64,000 nucleotides of DNA from JACDAE01 sp963717195 (GCA_963717195.1 CAVQVR010000021.1:1116001-1180000); one strand, 5' to 3'. Counted from the first letter of the stretch, positions 1 to 7,984 are shown. The notes: generated by a model from the letters alone, not told the origin. Made by a program: numbers and translations.

Positions 1-1
1 T

Positions 2-85
2 CCTCGACCAGTTGAGCCGCGTGAGTGGAAAAAGGCGATTGTCACCCTCGCTGAAGGACAGACAATCGACGCATTGAAGGCGTAA
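2..85 (+). CDS. rplW: 50S ribosomal protein uL23, 3' end only
   Basis: The window opens inside this gene. The visible C-terminal residues include PREWKKAIVTLAEG followed by a few residues and a TAA at 83-85. The PREWKKA..TL..G pattern matches the C-terminus of bacterial uL23, the early rRNA-binding protein at the peptide exit tunnel. Its position 10 bp before rplB is the standard S10-operon order (rplW-rplB-rpsS). The start lies outside the window. Confidence 0.85.
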   Translation, partial: PRPVEPREWKKAIVTLAEGQTIDALKA

Positions 86-95
86 GGATTGAGAG

Positions 96-935
96 ATGCC
101 AACTAGACAGTATCGACCAACGTCTCCTGGGCGTCGCGGCATGTCTGTTTCGACATTCGAGGAGATTACCAAGACAAGGCCAGAGAAATCTCTGACCGTG
201 AAACTGAATAAGCATGCTGGTCGTAACAACCAGGGAAAGATTACGACCCGCCACCGTGGCGGTGGTGCCAAGCGTGCATATCGCTTGATTGATTTTAAGC
301 GCAACAAACTGGGAGTTCCCGCCAGAGTTGCCGCCATTGAGTATGATCCAAACCGTTCGGCGCGTATCGCACTTCTGCATTATGTGGATGGTGAAAAGCG
401 TTATATTCTTGCCCCTGTTGGCTTGAAGGTTGGTGATCAAGTACAGGCTGGTCCAGAGGCTGACATCAAGCCGGGCAATGCGCTTCCCCTGAAGAACATT
501 CCCACAGGCACAACGATTCACAATGTAGAGATGCAGCGTGGTCGTGGTGGTCAACTGGTGCGTGGAGCCGGTGTCGGAGCCCAGTTGATGGCGAAAGAAG
601 GAAATTATGCACTGCTGCGTCTTCCTTCTGGCGAGCAGAGGAACATCCATATCCTGTGTATGGCAACCATCGGCCAGGTTGGCAACGTTGATCATGAAAA
701 TCAGAGCATCGGTAAAGCTGGACGTTCTCGGCATATGGGTCGCCGTCCAACGGTTCGAGGCTCGGTGATGAACCCGCGCGACCATCCACATGGTGGTGGT
801 GAGGGGCGTGCGCCAATTGGTGGCCAGCCGCAGACGCCATGGGGCAAACCTGCGATGGGTTACAAGACGCGCAGAAACAAGAGAACGGATAAGTTCATTG
901 TCCGACGGCGCAATGCTGGCAGGAGGAAGAAGTAA
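96..935 (+). CDS. rplB: 50S ribosomal protein uL2
   Basis: A 279-residue protein of normal uL2 length. uL2 binds 23S rRNA, helps subunit association and lies near the peptidyl transferase centre. Recognisable blocks are the N-terminal RQYRPTSPGRRG, the central SVGKAGR-like region (QSIGKAGRSRHMGRRPTVRG) and the C-terminal MNPRDHPHGGGEGR with the conserved histidine. The ATG at 96 follows a GGATTGAGAG ribosome-binding stretch. The stop overlaps the rpsS start by one base (taATG), which implies translational coupling. Confidence 0.98.
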   Translation: MPTRQYRPTSPGRRGMSVSTFEEITKTRPEKSLTVKLNKHAGRNNQGKITTRHRGGGAKRAYRLIDFKRNKLGVPARVAAIEYDPNRSARIALLHYVDGEKRYILAPVGLKVGDQVQAGPEADIKPGNALPLKNIPTGTTIHNVEMQRGRGGQLVRGAGVGAQLMAKEGNYALLRLPSGEQRNIHILCMATIGQVGNVDHENQSIGKAGRSRHMGRRPTVRGSVMNPRDHPHGGGEGRAPIGGQPQTPWGKPAMGYKTRRNKRTDKFIVRRRNAGRRKK

Positions 936-1222
936 TGTCGCGCTCAAGGAAAAAAGGGCCATACATTCATGAGTCGCTCAGAAAAAAAGTGCTGGGTATG
1001 AGGCGCAGTGGCGACCGTCGTCTGATCAAGACGTGGTCGCGTGCTTCCATGATCTTCCCTGAGATGGTCGGTATGACTATCGGCGTGCACAACGGGAAGA
1101 CGCATATACCTGTCTATATAACTGAGAACATGGTAGGCCATAAATTAGGTGAGTTCGCCCCTACACGACACTTCCGTGGACATGCGGGCGGTAAGAATGA
1201 GAAGACCACTGCAGTTCGCTAG
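935..1222 (+). CDS. rpsS: 30S ribosomal protein uS19
   Basis: A 95-residue uS19, the small-subunit head protein that contacts uS13 and the A-site finger. It begins MSRSRKKGPYIHESL and carries the family-typical IKTWSRASMIFPEMVGMTIGVHNGK and the GHKLGEFAPTR..RGH block. The start codon overlaps the stop of rplB. Length is standard for bacteria and nothing is unusual. Confidence 0.98.
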   Translation: MSRSRKKGPYIHESLRKKVLGMRRSGDRRLIKTWSRASMIFPEMVGMTIGVHNGKTHIPVYITENMVGHKLGEFAPTRHFRGHAGGKNEKTTAVR

Positions 1223-1238
1223 TGGTTTGAGGTATGAG

Positions 1239-1589
1239 ATGCAAGTCAGGGCTATTGCAAAAAATATTGGCATTCCGCCGCGCAAAATGCGTCTGGTCAC
1301 CAACGCGGTGAAAGGGCTTCGGGTAAATGAGGCTCTGGCTATTCTTCAATTCTTGCCCCAGGCAGGAGCCACTCCCGTGAGTAAGGTTGTGGCGTCGGCG
1401 GCGGCAAACGCGGAGAATAACTATAATCTCGATCCGGATGACCTGTATATTCTGAATATTGTGGCGGATGACTCGTTCCGGATCAAGCGTGTAAAACCGC
1501 GTTCTCATGGTCGTGCGGCCCGTATTTTGCGCCGTTTCTGTCATGTGACTGTGGTTGTCTCGGATGATCCTGGCGACGCCGGTCGTTAA
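1239..1589 (+). CDS. rplV: 50S ribosomal protein uL22
   Basis: uL22 lines the peptide exit tunnel. The reading frame is open further upstream, but the ATG at 1239 begins MQVRAIAKNIGIPPRKM, which matches the usual N-terminus, lies 16 bp after rpsS and follows a GAGGT stretch. That gives 116 residues, the normal length. The KVVASAAANAENNYNLD and RVKPRSHGRAARILRR segments are the classic uL22 helix and beta-hairpin. Confidence 0.95.
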   Translation: MQVRAIAKNIGIPPRKMRLVTNAVKGLRVNEALAILQFLPQAGATPVSKVVASAAANAENNYNLDPDDLYILNIVADDSFRIKRVKPRSHGRAARILRRFCHVTVVVSDDPGDAGR

Positions 1590-1613
1590 AGGCTACGAAA
1601 GAAGGAGGACACT

Positions 1614-2777
1614 TTGGGACATAAAGTGCATCCCACAGGGTTCAGGCTCGGCGTCGTTAAGGGCTGGCAGTCTCGCTGGTATGCCGAGCGTGATTACAAA
1701 GATGTGTTTGCGGAAGATTATGCTATCCGCCAGTTGATTAATAAAGAGCTTGCCAATGCTGCTGTATCGCGCATCGAGATTGAGCGTGCAGCTGCTAACC
1801 AGGTTCTCGTGAAAATTCATACCGCGAAGCCCGGTATTGTTATTGGTAAGAGCGGTGAAAAGGTAGAAGGGCTCAGGAGCCGGTTAGAAGCGAAGACCAA
1901 GAAGCGTGTCCGTATGGACATTATCGAGATTCGCCAGCCGGAACTGGATGCATATCTGGTGGCGCGTGGCATTGCGGAGCAGTTGGAGAAGCGTGTCTCT
2001 TTCCGCCGTGCTATGAAGCAAGCTGTACAGAAATCAATGCGTGCGAATGCAAAAGGCATCAAAGTAATTGTTGGAGGACGCCTGGGCGGTGCAGAAATTG
2101 CACGCACAGAGAAAGAGGTTGAGGGCAAAGTGCCTTTGCAGACTCTGCGTGCCGATATCGATTATAACCGTGCTGAAGCGCATACAACCTTTGGTGTTAT
2201 CGGCATTAAAGTTTGGATTTACCGGGGAGATATTCTTCCCAGCAAGCGCCGTGAGGGGCTTGATGCACAGGCAGAGATTGCACAACCAATAGTAACGACC
2301 CGTGAGGGTGGAGACCGTGATCGTCGGAACGACCGCCGTCGTAATGATGGTGGTGGTCGAGGTGGCGAGCGAAATGAAAGAGGTGGAGGAGAGCGTGGGG
2401 ATCGTGGTCCGCGTCCGCAAGGAGACCGACCACAAGGAGATCGACCGCGCGGTGGGGACCGTGGTCCGCGTCCACAAGGGGACCGACCGCCACGTCCACA
2501 AGGAGATCGTCCACCGCGTCCACAGGGGGATCGTGGTCCGCGTCCGCAAGGAGACCGACCACAGGGAGACCGGCCACAGGGGGATCGTCCGCCGCGTGCG
2601 CCGCGTGTGCAAGGAGATCGTCCGCCGCGTTCACAAGGAGATCGTCCGGAGCGTGCGCCACGTCCAGAACAGACGCCCGCGCCACAGGCTCAGGTGGACA
2701 CTACTCCTGCAACCCAGGCAACGCCACCACCACCAGCTGCACCAACCACAGATGCTGGTGCCGCTCAGAGCGAGTAG
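1614..2777 (+). CDS. rpsC: 30S ribosomal protein uS3 with long low-complexity C-terminal tail
   Basis: Residues 1-213 are an ordinary uS3 with the KH motif (AKPGIVIGKSGEKVEGLR, about residues 72-89) and the C-terminal domain ending near VIGIKVWIYRGDILPSKR. uS3 sits at the mRNA entry site. The start is TTG at 1614, five bases after a perfect AGGAGG. Unlike the usual 210-240 residues, the protein runs to 387. After a DR/RG-rich linker comes a run of about a dozen five-to-seven-residue units around P-Q-G-D-R, then an acidic/Pro/Ala end. The tail is basic and probably disordered. It may bind RNA, but that is inference. Confidence 0.97.
   Translation: MGHKVHPTGFRLGVVKGWQSRWYAERDYKDVFAEDYAIRQLINKELANAAVSRIEIERAAANQVLVKIHTAKPGIVIGKSGEKVEGLRSRLEAKTKKRVRMDIIEIRQPELDAYLVARGIAEQLEKRVSFRRAMKQAVQKSMRANAKGIKVIVGGRLGGAEIARTEKEVEGKVPLQTLRADIDYNRAEAHTTFGVIGIKVWIYRGDILPSKRREGLDAQAEIAQPIVTTREGGDRDRRNDRRRNDGGGRGGERNERGGGERGDRGPRPQGDRPQGDRPRGGDRGPRPQGDRPPRPQGDRPPRPQGDRGPRPQGDRPQGDRPQGDRPPRAPRVQGDRPPRSQGDRPERAPRPEQTPAPQAQVDTTPATQATPPPPAAPTTDAGAAQSE
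2310..2680 (+). repeat. In-frame tandem repeat encoding (R)PQGDR units in rpsC
   Basis: Imperfect short tandem repeats of about 15-21 bp (CCGCGTCCACAAGGAGAYCG-like) encode repeated P-Q-G-D-R, preceded by an arginine/glycine/aspartate/asparagine stretch. Codon variation between units (CAA/CAG, GAC/GAT) shows that the repeat has aged. Such arrays commonly change length by slippage. Confidence 0.9.
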
Positions 2778-2789
2778 AGGGAGAAAGCC

Positions 2790-3221
2790 ATGTTATTGGC
2801 ACCGTCACGTACAAAATATCGCCGCCAGCACCGCGGTCGCATGAAAGGTGAAGCCCAGCGTGGCAGCACCCTCGCCTTTGGCGAGTTTGGATTGCAAGCG
2901 CTAGAGGCATGCTGGATGGAGGCGCGTCAGATTGAGGCCGCTCGTATCGCGCTCACCCGTTTCATGAAGCGTGGTGGCAAAGTGTGGATACGCGTCTTTC
3001 CTGATAAACCGATTACCGCCAAGCCAGCCGAGACTCGTATGGGTAGCGGTAAAGGCGCTGTAGATCACTGGGTAGCAGTTGTCAAACCCGGACGCATTAT
3101 CTTTGAGATCGGAGGCGTCAGTGAAGAGATCGCCAAAGAAGCAGTGCGCCTGGCCGGGCATAAGCTACCAGTGAAGACCCGTTTTATTACAAGAGGGGAG
3201 GCGGAGAGTGTCGAAGCTTAA
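2790..3221 (+). CDS. rplP: 50S ribosomal protein uL16
   Basis: A 143-residue uL16 of normal length, a late assembly protein at the A-site side of the large subunit. It has the N-terminal SRTKYRRQHRGRMKG, the central RIALTRFMKRGGKVWIRVFPDKP and the GSGKGAVDHWVAVVKPGRI..E segments. Arginine in RMGSGKG (about residue 86), the position often hydroxylated in some bacteria, is present. The last 14 bases overlap rpmC. Confidence 0.98.
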   Translation: MLLAPSRTKYRRQHRGRMKGEAQRGSTLAFGEFGLQALEACWMEARQIEAARIALTRFMKRGGKVWIRVFPDKPITAKPAETRMGSGKGAVDHWVAVVKPGRIIFEIGGVSEEIAKEAVRLAGHKLPVKTRFITRGEAESVEA

Positions 3222-3420
3222 TGAACGCCGTAAGGAAGTTGCCGGGATGTCCTCTCCGGGTCAGATCGAGAATGAACTGAAAGACTTGCGGCTCAAAATG
3301 TTCAATCTCCGCTTGCAGCAACAGCGTGGTGAAGTCAAAAACAACCGTGTGTTTGCTCAGACACGCAAAGATATTGCTCGTCTGCTGCATCGTCTAGCAG
3401 AGTTGGAGAATGTAGAATGA
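3208..3420 (+). CDS. rpmC: 50S ribosomal protein uL29
   Basis: A 70-residue uL29, two long helices near the exit tunnel that contact SRP and trigger factor. The start is GTG at 3208 inside the end of rplP, after a GAGGCGGAG ribosome-binding stretch. The ELKDLRLKMFNLRLQQQRGE and RVFAQTRKDIARL segments are diagnostic. The stop overlaps the rpsQ start (ATGA). Confidence 0.96.
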   Translation: MSKLNERRKEVAGMSSPGQIENELKDLRLKMFNLRLQQQRGEVKNNRVFAQTRKDIARLLHRLAELENVE

Positions 3421-3788
3421 CACAGCAGAGCACTGCAACCACGCCTGCCACCGAGGAGCCCCAGAAAAAGGGACGCCGTATACAAAAAGTTGGGCGTGTC
3501 GTCAGCAATAAAATGGATAAGACGATAGTTGTCGTCGTAGAATCATTAAAAAAGCATCGTATCTATAAGCGTACGTATAAACAAACAAAGCGTTTCTATG
3601 CGCATGATGAACAGAATGCCTGTCAGATCGGTGACATTGTTCGTATCGAAGAGAGCCGCCCGCTGAGCAAGCTGAAACGCTGGAATCTGATTGAGATCGT
3701 CAAGCGTGGCAGTGGTATCGTACCAGTTGAAGAAGTGTTGGCTGAAGTCGATCCTAATCTGACGTCATCCGAAGAAGCGGCAGAATAA
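3417..3788 (+). CDS. rpsQ: 30S ribosomal protein uS17 with N- and C-terminal extensions
   Basis: The core (residues about 22-100: RRIQKVGRVVSNKMDKTIVV, then Y.RTYKQTKRF.AHDE, the GDIVRIEESRPLSKLKRW block) is a typical uS17, a primary 16S rRNA binder. At 123 residues it is about 35 longer than common homologues. A Thr/Glu-rich leader of about 20 residues precedes the core and an acidic tail of about 25 follows. The start overlaps the rpmC stop (ATGA), so the leader is not an upstream artefact. Confidence 0.96.
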   Translation: MTQQSTATTPATEEPQKKGRRIQKVGRVVSNKMDKTIVVVVESLKKHRIYKRTYKQTKRFYAHDEQNACQIGDIVRIEESRPLSKLKRWNLIEIVKRGSGIVPVEEVLAEVDPNLTSSEEAAE

Positions 3789-3800
3789 AGGGGAAAAGCA

Positions 3801-4169
3801 ATGATTCAGCCACAGACACGTCTGAAGGTCGCCGATAATACTGGCGCAAAAGTGATTATGTGTATTCGTGTGATGAGCGGATCGGCCAAGCGTTATGCTG
3901 AAATAGGGGATATCATCAAAGCCTCTGTCAAGCAGGCCGCACCGAATGGCCAGGTCAAAAAGGGTGAGGTTGTGAACGCGGTCGTTGTCCGTGTATCGAA
4001 AGAGTATGCGCGTCCCGATGGCTCACATATTCGCTTCGATGAGAATGCAGCCGTTATTATTGCGGCTGGTAACAATCCACGTGGCACGCGTATCTTTGGA
4101 CCGGTAGCCCGCGAATTACGTGAGCGCAATTTTATGAAAATCATCTCACTTGCGCCTGAAGTGCTCTAA
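3801..4169 (+). CDS. rplN: 50S ribosomal protein uL14
   Basis: A 122-residue uL14 of standard length. It forms inter-subunit bridges and is the target of the silencing factor RsfS. It begins MIQPQTRLKVADNTGAK and contains the GDIIKASVKQAAPNG.VKKG and GTRIFGPVARELRERNFMKI blocks. It lies 12 bp after rpsQ with AGGGGAAAAG as ribosome-binding site. Confidence 0.98.
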   Translation: MIQPQTRLKVADNTGAKVIMCIRVMSGSAKRYAEIGDIIKASVKQAAPNGQVKKGEVVNAVVVRVSKEYARPDGSHIRFDENAAVIIAAGNNPRGTRIFGPVARELRERNFMKIISLAPEVL

Positions 4170-4181
4170 CTGAGGTAGAAG

Positions 4182-4571
4182 ATGGCAATACAACAGAAAG
4201 AAAAGAAGCCTCTCCACCTTGCGAAGATGAATATCAAGAAGGGTGATACCGTCTTGATTATTACTGGCAAGGATCGAGGGAAGGAAGGCACGGTTTCGCG
4301 GGCACTGCCACAGGTCAATAAAGTGATCGTTGAAGGCCTGAATACCGTCAAGAAACATATCCGCCCCCAGGGCCAGACGCGGCAGGGAGGCGTGATTGAG
4401 AAGGCAATGCCTATTCACGTCTCGAACGTCATGTTGAAGTGCACAGAATGTAATCAACCCACGCGCGTTGCACATGATCGTCGCCCGATAGGAGCCGATC
4501 AAAAAGTACGTACTGTACGGGTGTGCAAGAAGTGCGAGAAGATCATTGAAGATCGGACGAGGAGTAGTTAA
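4182..4571 (+). CDS. rplX: 50S ribosomal protein uL24 with two Cys pairs
   Basis: A 129-residue uL24, an assembly initiator at the exit tunnel. The KOW motif is NIKKGDTVLIITGKDRGKEG (residues about 18-37), followed by RPQGQTRQGGVIEKAMPIHVSNV. The C-terminal half carries CTEC and CKKC pairs (about residues 87-90 and 117-120), which probably bind one zinc as in many bacterial uL24 proteins. The next gene starts directly after the stop. Confidence 0.97.
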   Translation: MAIQQKEKKPLHLAKMNIKKGDTVLIITGKDRGKEGTVSRALPQVNKVIVEGLNTVKKHIRPQGQTRQGGVIEKAMPIHVSNVMLKCTECNQPTRVAHDRRPIGADQKVRTVRVCKKCEKIIEDRTRSS

Positions 4572-5114
4572 ATGACATCGCGCTTGAAAGAAAAATACCG
4601 TCAAGAGGTTGTGTCAGCCCTGCAAAAGGAATTTAACTACAGAGATCCAATGCAGGTGCCCTCGATTAATAAAGTCGTCGTCAATATTGGTATGGGCGAG
4701 GTCATCCAGAATGCTAAGGCAATGGATGCGGCCATCTCCGATCTGGCGACTATTACCGGGCAGCGCCCTGTTATTACACGCGCTAAACGCTCGGTTGCAG
4801 CCTTCAAGCTGCGTGAAGGTATGCAGATTGGTTGTATGGTAACGCTGCGTGGCGAGCACATGTATCAGTTCCTTGATAAGCTGATGAATGTTGCATTGCC
4901 TCGTTTGCGTGACTTCCAGGGAGTGTCCGCCGAAGCATTCGATGGCCGTGGCAACTATACGCTGGGCTTACGTGAGCAACTGGTCTTTCCTGAAATTGAT
5001 TATGACAAGGTTGATAAAGTACGCGGCATGGAAGTAAGTGTTGTTACGACGGCTCGTACTGACGAAGAAGGACGAAGGCTGCTCTCACTGCTGGGCATGC
5101 CCTTTAAGAAGTAA
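4572..5114 (+). CDS. rplE: 50S ribosomal protein uL5
   Basis: A 180-residue uL5, the 5S rRNA-binding protein of the central protuberance, at normal length. The family blocks are PSINKVVVNIGMGE, GQRPVITRAKRSVAAFKLREG, FLDKLMNVALPRLRDFQGV and FPEIDYDKV..V.GMEVSVVTTA. Its ATG abuts the uL24 stop without spacer, so it is probably translationally coupled. Confidence 0.98.
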   Translation: MTSRLKEKYRQEVVSALQKEFNYRDPMQVPSINKVVVNIGMGEVIQNAKAMDAAISDLATITGQRPVITRAKRSVAAFKLREGMQIGCMVTLRGEHMYQFLDKLMNVALPRLRDFQGVSAEAFDGRGNYTLGLREQLVFPEIDYDKVDKVRGMEVSVVTTARTDEEGRRLLSLLGMPFKK

Positions 5115-5128
5115 CGCTGGAGGGCGAT

Positions 5129-5314
5129 ATGGCAAAAACATCAATGATTGTGAAGTCACAACGCAAGCCTCGTTTTAAGGTGCAGCAGCATAATCGCTGT
5201 CATATCTGCGGACGACCTCGCGCTTATATGCGCAAGTTTGGTCTGTGCCGCATCTGCTTCCGTGAACGAGCATTGCGTGGTGAATTGCCCGGCGTAACAA
5301 AGTCGAGCTGGTAG
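5129..5314 (+). CDS. rpsN: 30S ribosomal protein uS14, zinc-binding type
   Basis: A 61-residue zinc-type uS14 (type Z). The motif CHICGRPRAYMRKFGLCRIC gives the C-X2-C...C-X2-C zinc site. The ribosome-binding site GGAGGGCGAT precedes the ATG at 5129. The short Zn form is usual in Gram-positives and Chloroflexota, and its presence fits the suggested lineage. Confidence 0.98.
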   Translation: MAKTSMIVKSQRKPRFKVQQHNRCHICGRPRAYMRKFGLCRICFRERALRGELPGVTKSSW

Positions 5315-5408
5315 TAGTCGCGAAGAGAAAAGGACACAGAGAGAGAACGATAGGTCGAAACTGCTTCGATACCTCGTTTACATTCTTTGTGATTGTGGAG
5401 GATAGTCC

Positions 5409-5804
5409 ATGAATATGACTGATCCCATTGCGGATATGCTTACACGCATTCGTAATGCGGCAACAGCACGGCATACTCGCGTACTGATCCCAGCCTCGAA
5501 AATGAAGCTGGCAATTGCGCGTGTGCTGAAAGAAGAAGGATATATCAAGGATATTGAGATCCTGAAAGATAATCCGCAGGGGACATTGCGTCTCACACTA
5601 CGTTATGTAGACAAAAAGCCGGTTGTAACACAGTTGAAACGCGTCAGCAAACCGGGCCTGCGTGTCTACACGAAGCAAGCCGTTATCCCACGCGTTCGCG
5701 GTGGTCTGGGGATAGCCATTCTTTCGACGCCGAAGGGGCTGATGACGGGCTCAAAAGCTTATCACCAGGGTCTTGGTGGCGAAGTCGTCTGCTACGTCTG
5801 GTAG
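5409..5804 (+). CDS. rpsH: 30S ribosomal protein uS8
   Basis: A 131-residue uS8, a primary 16S rRNA binder and, in other bacteria, the translational repressor of the spc operon. It begins MNMTDPIADMLTRIRNA and ends with the family signature GLGIAILSTPKGLMT..A...GLGGEVVCYVW. GTGGAGGATA precedes the ATG. A 94-bp gap separates it from rpsN, without a clear promoter. Confidence 0.98.
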   Translation: MNMTDPIADMLTRIRNAATARHTRVLIPASKMKLAIARVLKEEGYIKDIEILKDNPQGTLRLTLRYVDKKPVVTQLKRVSKPGLRVYTKQAVIPRVRGGLGIAILSTPKGLMTGSKAYHQGLGGEVVCYVW

Positions 5805-5817
5805 AGGGAGGTCACGA

Positions 5818-6394
5818 ATGTCTCGTATTGGACGCACGCCAATAGTTGTGCCGCCTAAAGTACAGGTGAACTGGACTGAGGAAAATCTATTGACCGTCAA
5901 GGGACCCAGAAGGGGAGCTCTCCTACCAGGTTGATCCTGATCTGGCTCTGAAGCTCGAAGATGGTCAATTGCTTGTAACTCGGCCTTCGGACGACAAGAT
6001 ACAAAAGGCGAAACATGGGCTGTACCGCACTCTGATCAACAATATGGTTGTGGGTGTCACCAATGGTTATACCAAGCAGCTAGAAATTCATGGTGTAGGA
6101 TACCGCGCCGCTAAAGTTGGCAATAATCTGGTTATCCAGGTAGGTTATTCGCATCCTATTGAGGTCCAGCCGCCTGCAGGTGTTACCCTTACTGTTGATG
6201 GTGTCGATGCAGCTACCAAGGCGACAAAGGTAAGTGTCAACGGCATCGATAAGCAAGTAGTGGGTGAAGTGGCGGCCACCATTCGCCGCATACGTAAGCC
6301 TGAGCCGTATAAGGGCAAGGGTATTCGCTATGCAGGTGAGAAGATTCGTCGTAAGGCTGGTAAAGCTGGTAAAGTCGGCGGTAAGAAGAAGTAA
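5818..6394 (+). CDS. rplF: 50S ribosomal protein uL6, reading frame broken by one extra base
   Basis: The ATG at 5818 (after GGGAGGTCACGA) opens MSRIGRTPIVVPPKVQVNW but reaches TGA at 5932-5934. The rest of uL6 (VDPDLALKLEDGQLLVTRPS to the GKGIRYAGEKIRRKAGK end) continues in the next frame. Removing one base within 5908-5914 (AGAAGGG) restores KGPRGEL, the expected uL6 motif, and gives about 191 residues. uL6 is essential or nearly so, so a sequencing or assembly indel is most likely. A +1 shift at the tandem AGA-AGG codons is a remote alternative. Confidence 0.93.
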
Positions 6395-6536
6395 GATTGT
6401 TATCGAGTGACGCACAGGTGAGAGATAAGAATGAGAAACGTAGTGCCGACCACGTCTCTCTATACCCTCTCATCAAGGCGTTTATCCCAGACAAGGAAAG
6501 GGGAATCGTGAAAAGCAGGCGAGCGGAGTGTATATA

Positions 6537-7166
6537 ATGGAGCTTGTTTTTCGCGTTGACACAATGATTAAGCGATTTAATTCAAACCAGGCGCGGCTGC
6601 GGCGGCACCAGCGGACGAGACGCCGTTTAATTGGCTCACAGGCACGTCCACGCCTGAACATATTCCGCAGTGGGAACCATATCTATGCACAGATCATAGA
6701 TGACAGCACTGGCCGCACGCTGGCCGCTGCCTCTTCTCTTGATGAGGGTCTGCGTGATTTTAAGCCAGCAGTTGTATCCCAACCTGGAGCTGAGCGTGAA
6801 GGTACGCCTGCACCAGTTGTTGAAGTGGCTGCTCAAGCTCCGGCACGAGGAAAGGGAGCTAAGGTTGAGAAGGCACCTGCGAAATCGCAGGCGAAAGGTG
6901 GGCAGCAACAAAAAGGTGGAACTGCTCAGCCGAAAACGGTACTGCCAGCTGCTCAGAAGGGCGCTGCTAAAACTCAAATTGAGGCTCTTGCAGCCATCGC
7001 CAGCAATCGGAAGGTTGCGCTGGCACGCGAAGTTGGTAAGCTTATTGCTCAACGTGCGAAGGAACAGGGTGTGAAGCAAGTGGTCTTTGATCGTGGTGGC
7101 TATGCCTATCATGGTCGAGTCGCAGCCGTTGCAGAAGGCGCTCGCGAAGTCGGTCTCGATTTCTAA
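6537..7166 (+). CDS. rplR: 50S ribosomal protein uL18 with about 75-residue internal insertion
   Basis: uL18 carries 5S rRNA to the large subunit. The N-terminal half (RLRRHQRTRRRLIGSQARPR, then LNIFRSGNHIYAQIIDD) and C-terminal half (VGKLIAQRAKEQGVKQVVFD, then RGGYAYHGRVAAVAEGAREVGLDF) are canonical. Between them lies an Ala/Gly/Lys/Gln-rich stretch (about 6760-6985) absent from the usual 115-122-residue protein. I chose ATG 6537 because CGGAG sits eight bases upstream. GTG 6528 and ATG 6564 (MIKRFNSNQ) are alternatives, and the last matches the usual N-terminus best. The frame is open throughout, so the insertion is real coding sequence. Confidence 0.95.
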   Translation: MELVFRVDTMIKRFNSNQARLRRHQRTRRRLIGSQARPRLNIFRSGNHIYAQIIDDSTGRTLAAASSLDEGLRDFKPAVVSQPGAEREGTPAPVVEVAAQAPARGKGAKVEKAPAKSQAKGGQQQKGGTAQPKTVLPAAQKGAAKTQIEALAAIASNRKVALAREVGKLIAQRAKEQGVKQVVFDRGGYAYHGRVAAVAEGAREVGLDF

Positions 7167-7261
7167 GGCCACAGGCTACTTTACATGCGTGTGATCGCAA
7201 AGCGATAGTTGCGAGAGCAACGTTCACGTATGAGTATAGAGTATGTGAAGACAGGAAAATT

Positions 7262-7981
7262 ATGGCAAGAATAGATGCTACAAAACTGAACCTTGAAGAG
7301 ACGGTTGTTGAAGTCAGCCGCGTCTCTAAGGTGGTCAAAGGTGGCCGACGCTTTAGTATTCGCGCTCTCGTAGTCGTTGGTGATCGTAATGGATATGTTG
7401 GTTACGGTTTTGGTAAGGCCAGTGAGTATACTGAGGCAATTCGTAAAGGCGTAGAGGATGCCAAGAAACATCTGATCCAGGTGCCACTTGCTGGTACAAC
7501 AATCCCTTATCTGGTGAAGACCAATTTTGGTGCCTCGGAAGTACTTCTGAAGCCAGCCGCCCCTGGTACTGGCGTCATTGCTGGTGGTGCTGTACGTGCC
7601 GTTATGGAATCGGTAGGCATTCGTGATATCCTGACGAAAACATTGGGTAGCACGAACAAAGCGAATACGGTGCAGGCCTGTTTGCAGGCTCTGCGCGAAC
7701 TACGCTCACCTGAGGACGAGGCGGCACGCCGGGGCAAGACTGTTGTAGAGATCCTTGGTAAGAAGCGTGCTGAACAAATCGTTGTTGCCGCTGCTAATGC
7801 TGCTGAACAGGCTGCCGCTGCACGTGCTATACGTGAAGAGGAGGCTCGTGAGAGCCGTGCTTCTTCCGGAGGTCGCCGTGGTGGTGGAGATCGCCATGAT
7901 CGCGGTGGTCGTAATGATCGCGGTGGCGACCGTCGTGGTGGTGGCGGCGGTGGCGGTGGCGAGCGACGCGATAGGAGATAA
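7262..7981 (+). CDS. rpsE: 30S ribosomal protein uS5 with Gly/Arg-rich tail
   Basis: Residues 1 to about 165 are uS5, an accuracy-linked protein at the mRNA entry: the double-stranded-RNA-binding-like fold with EVSRVSKVVKGGRRFSIRAL and GDRNGYVGYGFGKASE, then APGTGVIAGGAVRAVMESVG. The tail to residue 239 starts with an Ala/Glu helix and ends in repeated RGG/RGGD/HDRGG with a poly-Gly run. This resembles an RNA-binding RGG box, so the function is inferred. uS3 in the same operon has a comparable basic tail. ATG 7262 follows a weak GACAGGAAAATT ribosome-binding stretch. Confidence 0.96.
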   Translation: MARIDATKLNLEETVVEVSRVSKVVKGGRRFSIRALVVVGDRNGYVGYGFGKASEYTEAIRKGVEDAKKHLIQVPLAGTTIPYLVKTNFGASEVLLKPAAPGTGVIAGGAVRAVMESVGIRDILTKTLGSTNKANTVQACLQALRELRSPEDEAARRGKTVVEILGKKRAEQIVVAAANAAEQAAAARAIREEEARESRASSGGRRGGGDRHDRGGRNDRGGDRRGGGGGGGGERRDRR

Positions 7982-7984
7982 ACG

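Noticed and set aside
466..840. Long open frames on the opposite strand of rplB, rpsC, rpsE, PL1 genes and others
   Set aside because: They lie wholly inside genes with recognisable products, have no ribosome-binding site or known motif, and reflect the codon composition of the sense strand.
1149..1238. Longer N-terminus for uL22
   Set aside because: The upstream residues overlap rpsS and do not match uL22. The ATG at 1239 fits the family start.
5908..5914. Programmed +1 frameshift at AGA-AGG in rplF
   Set aside because: Three other ribosomal genes and two unrelated genes nearby have similar one-base breaks without a shared slippery site, which points to sequence error.
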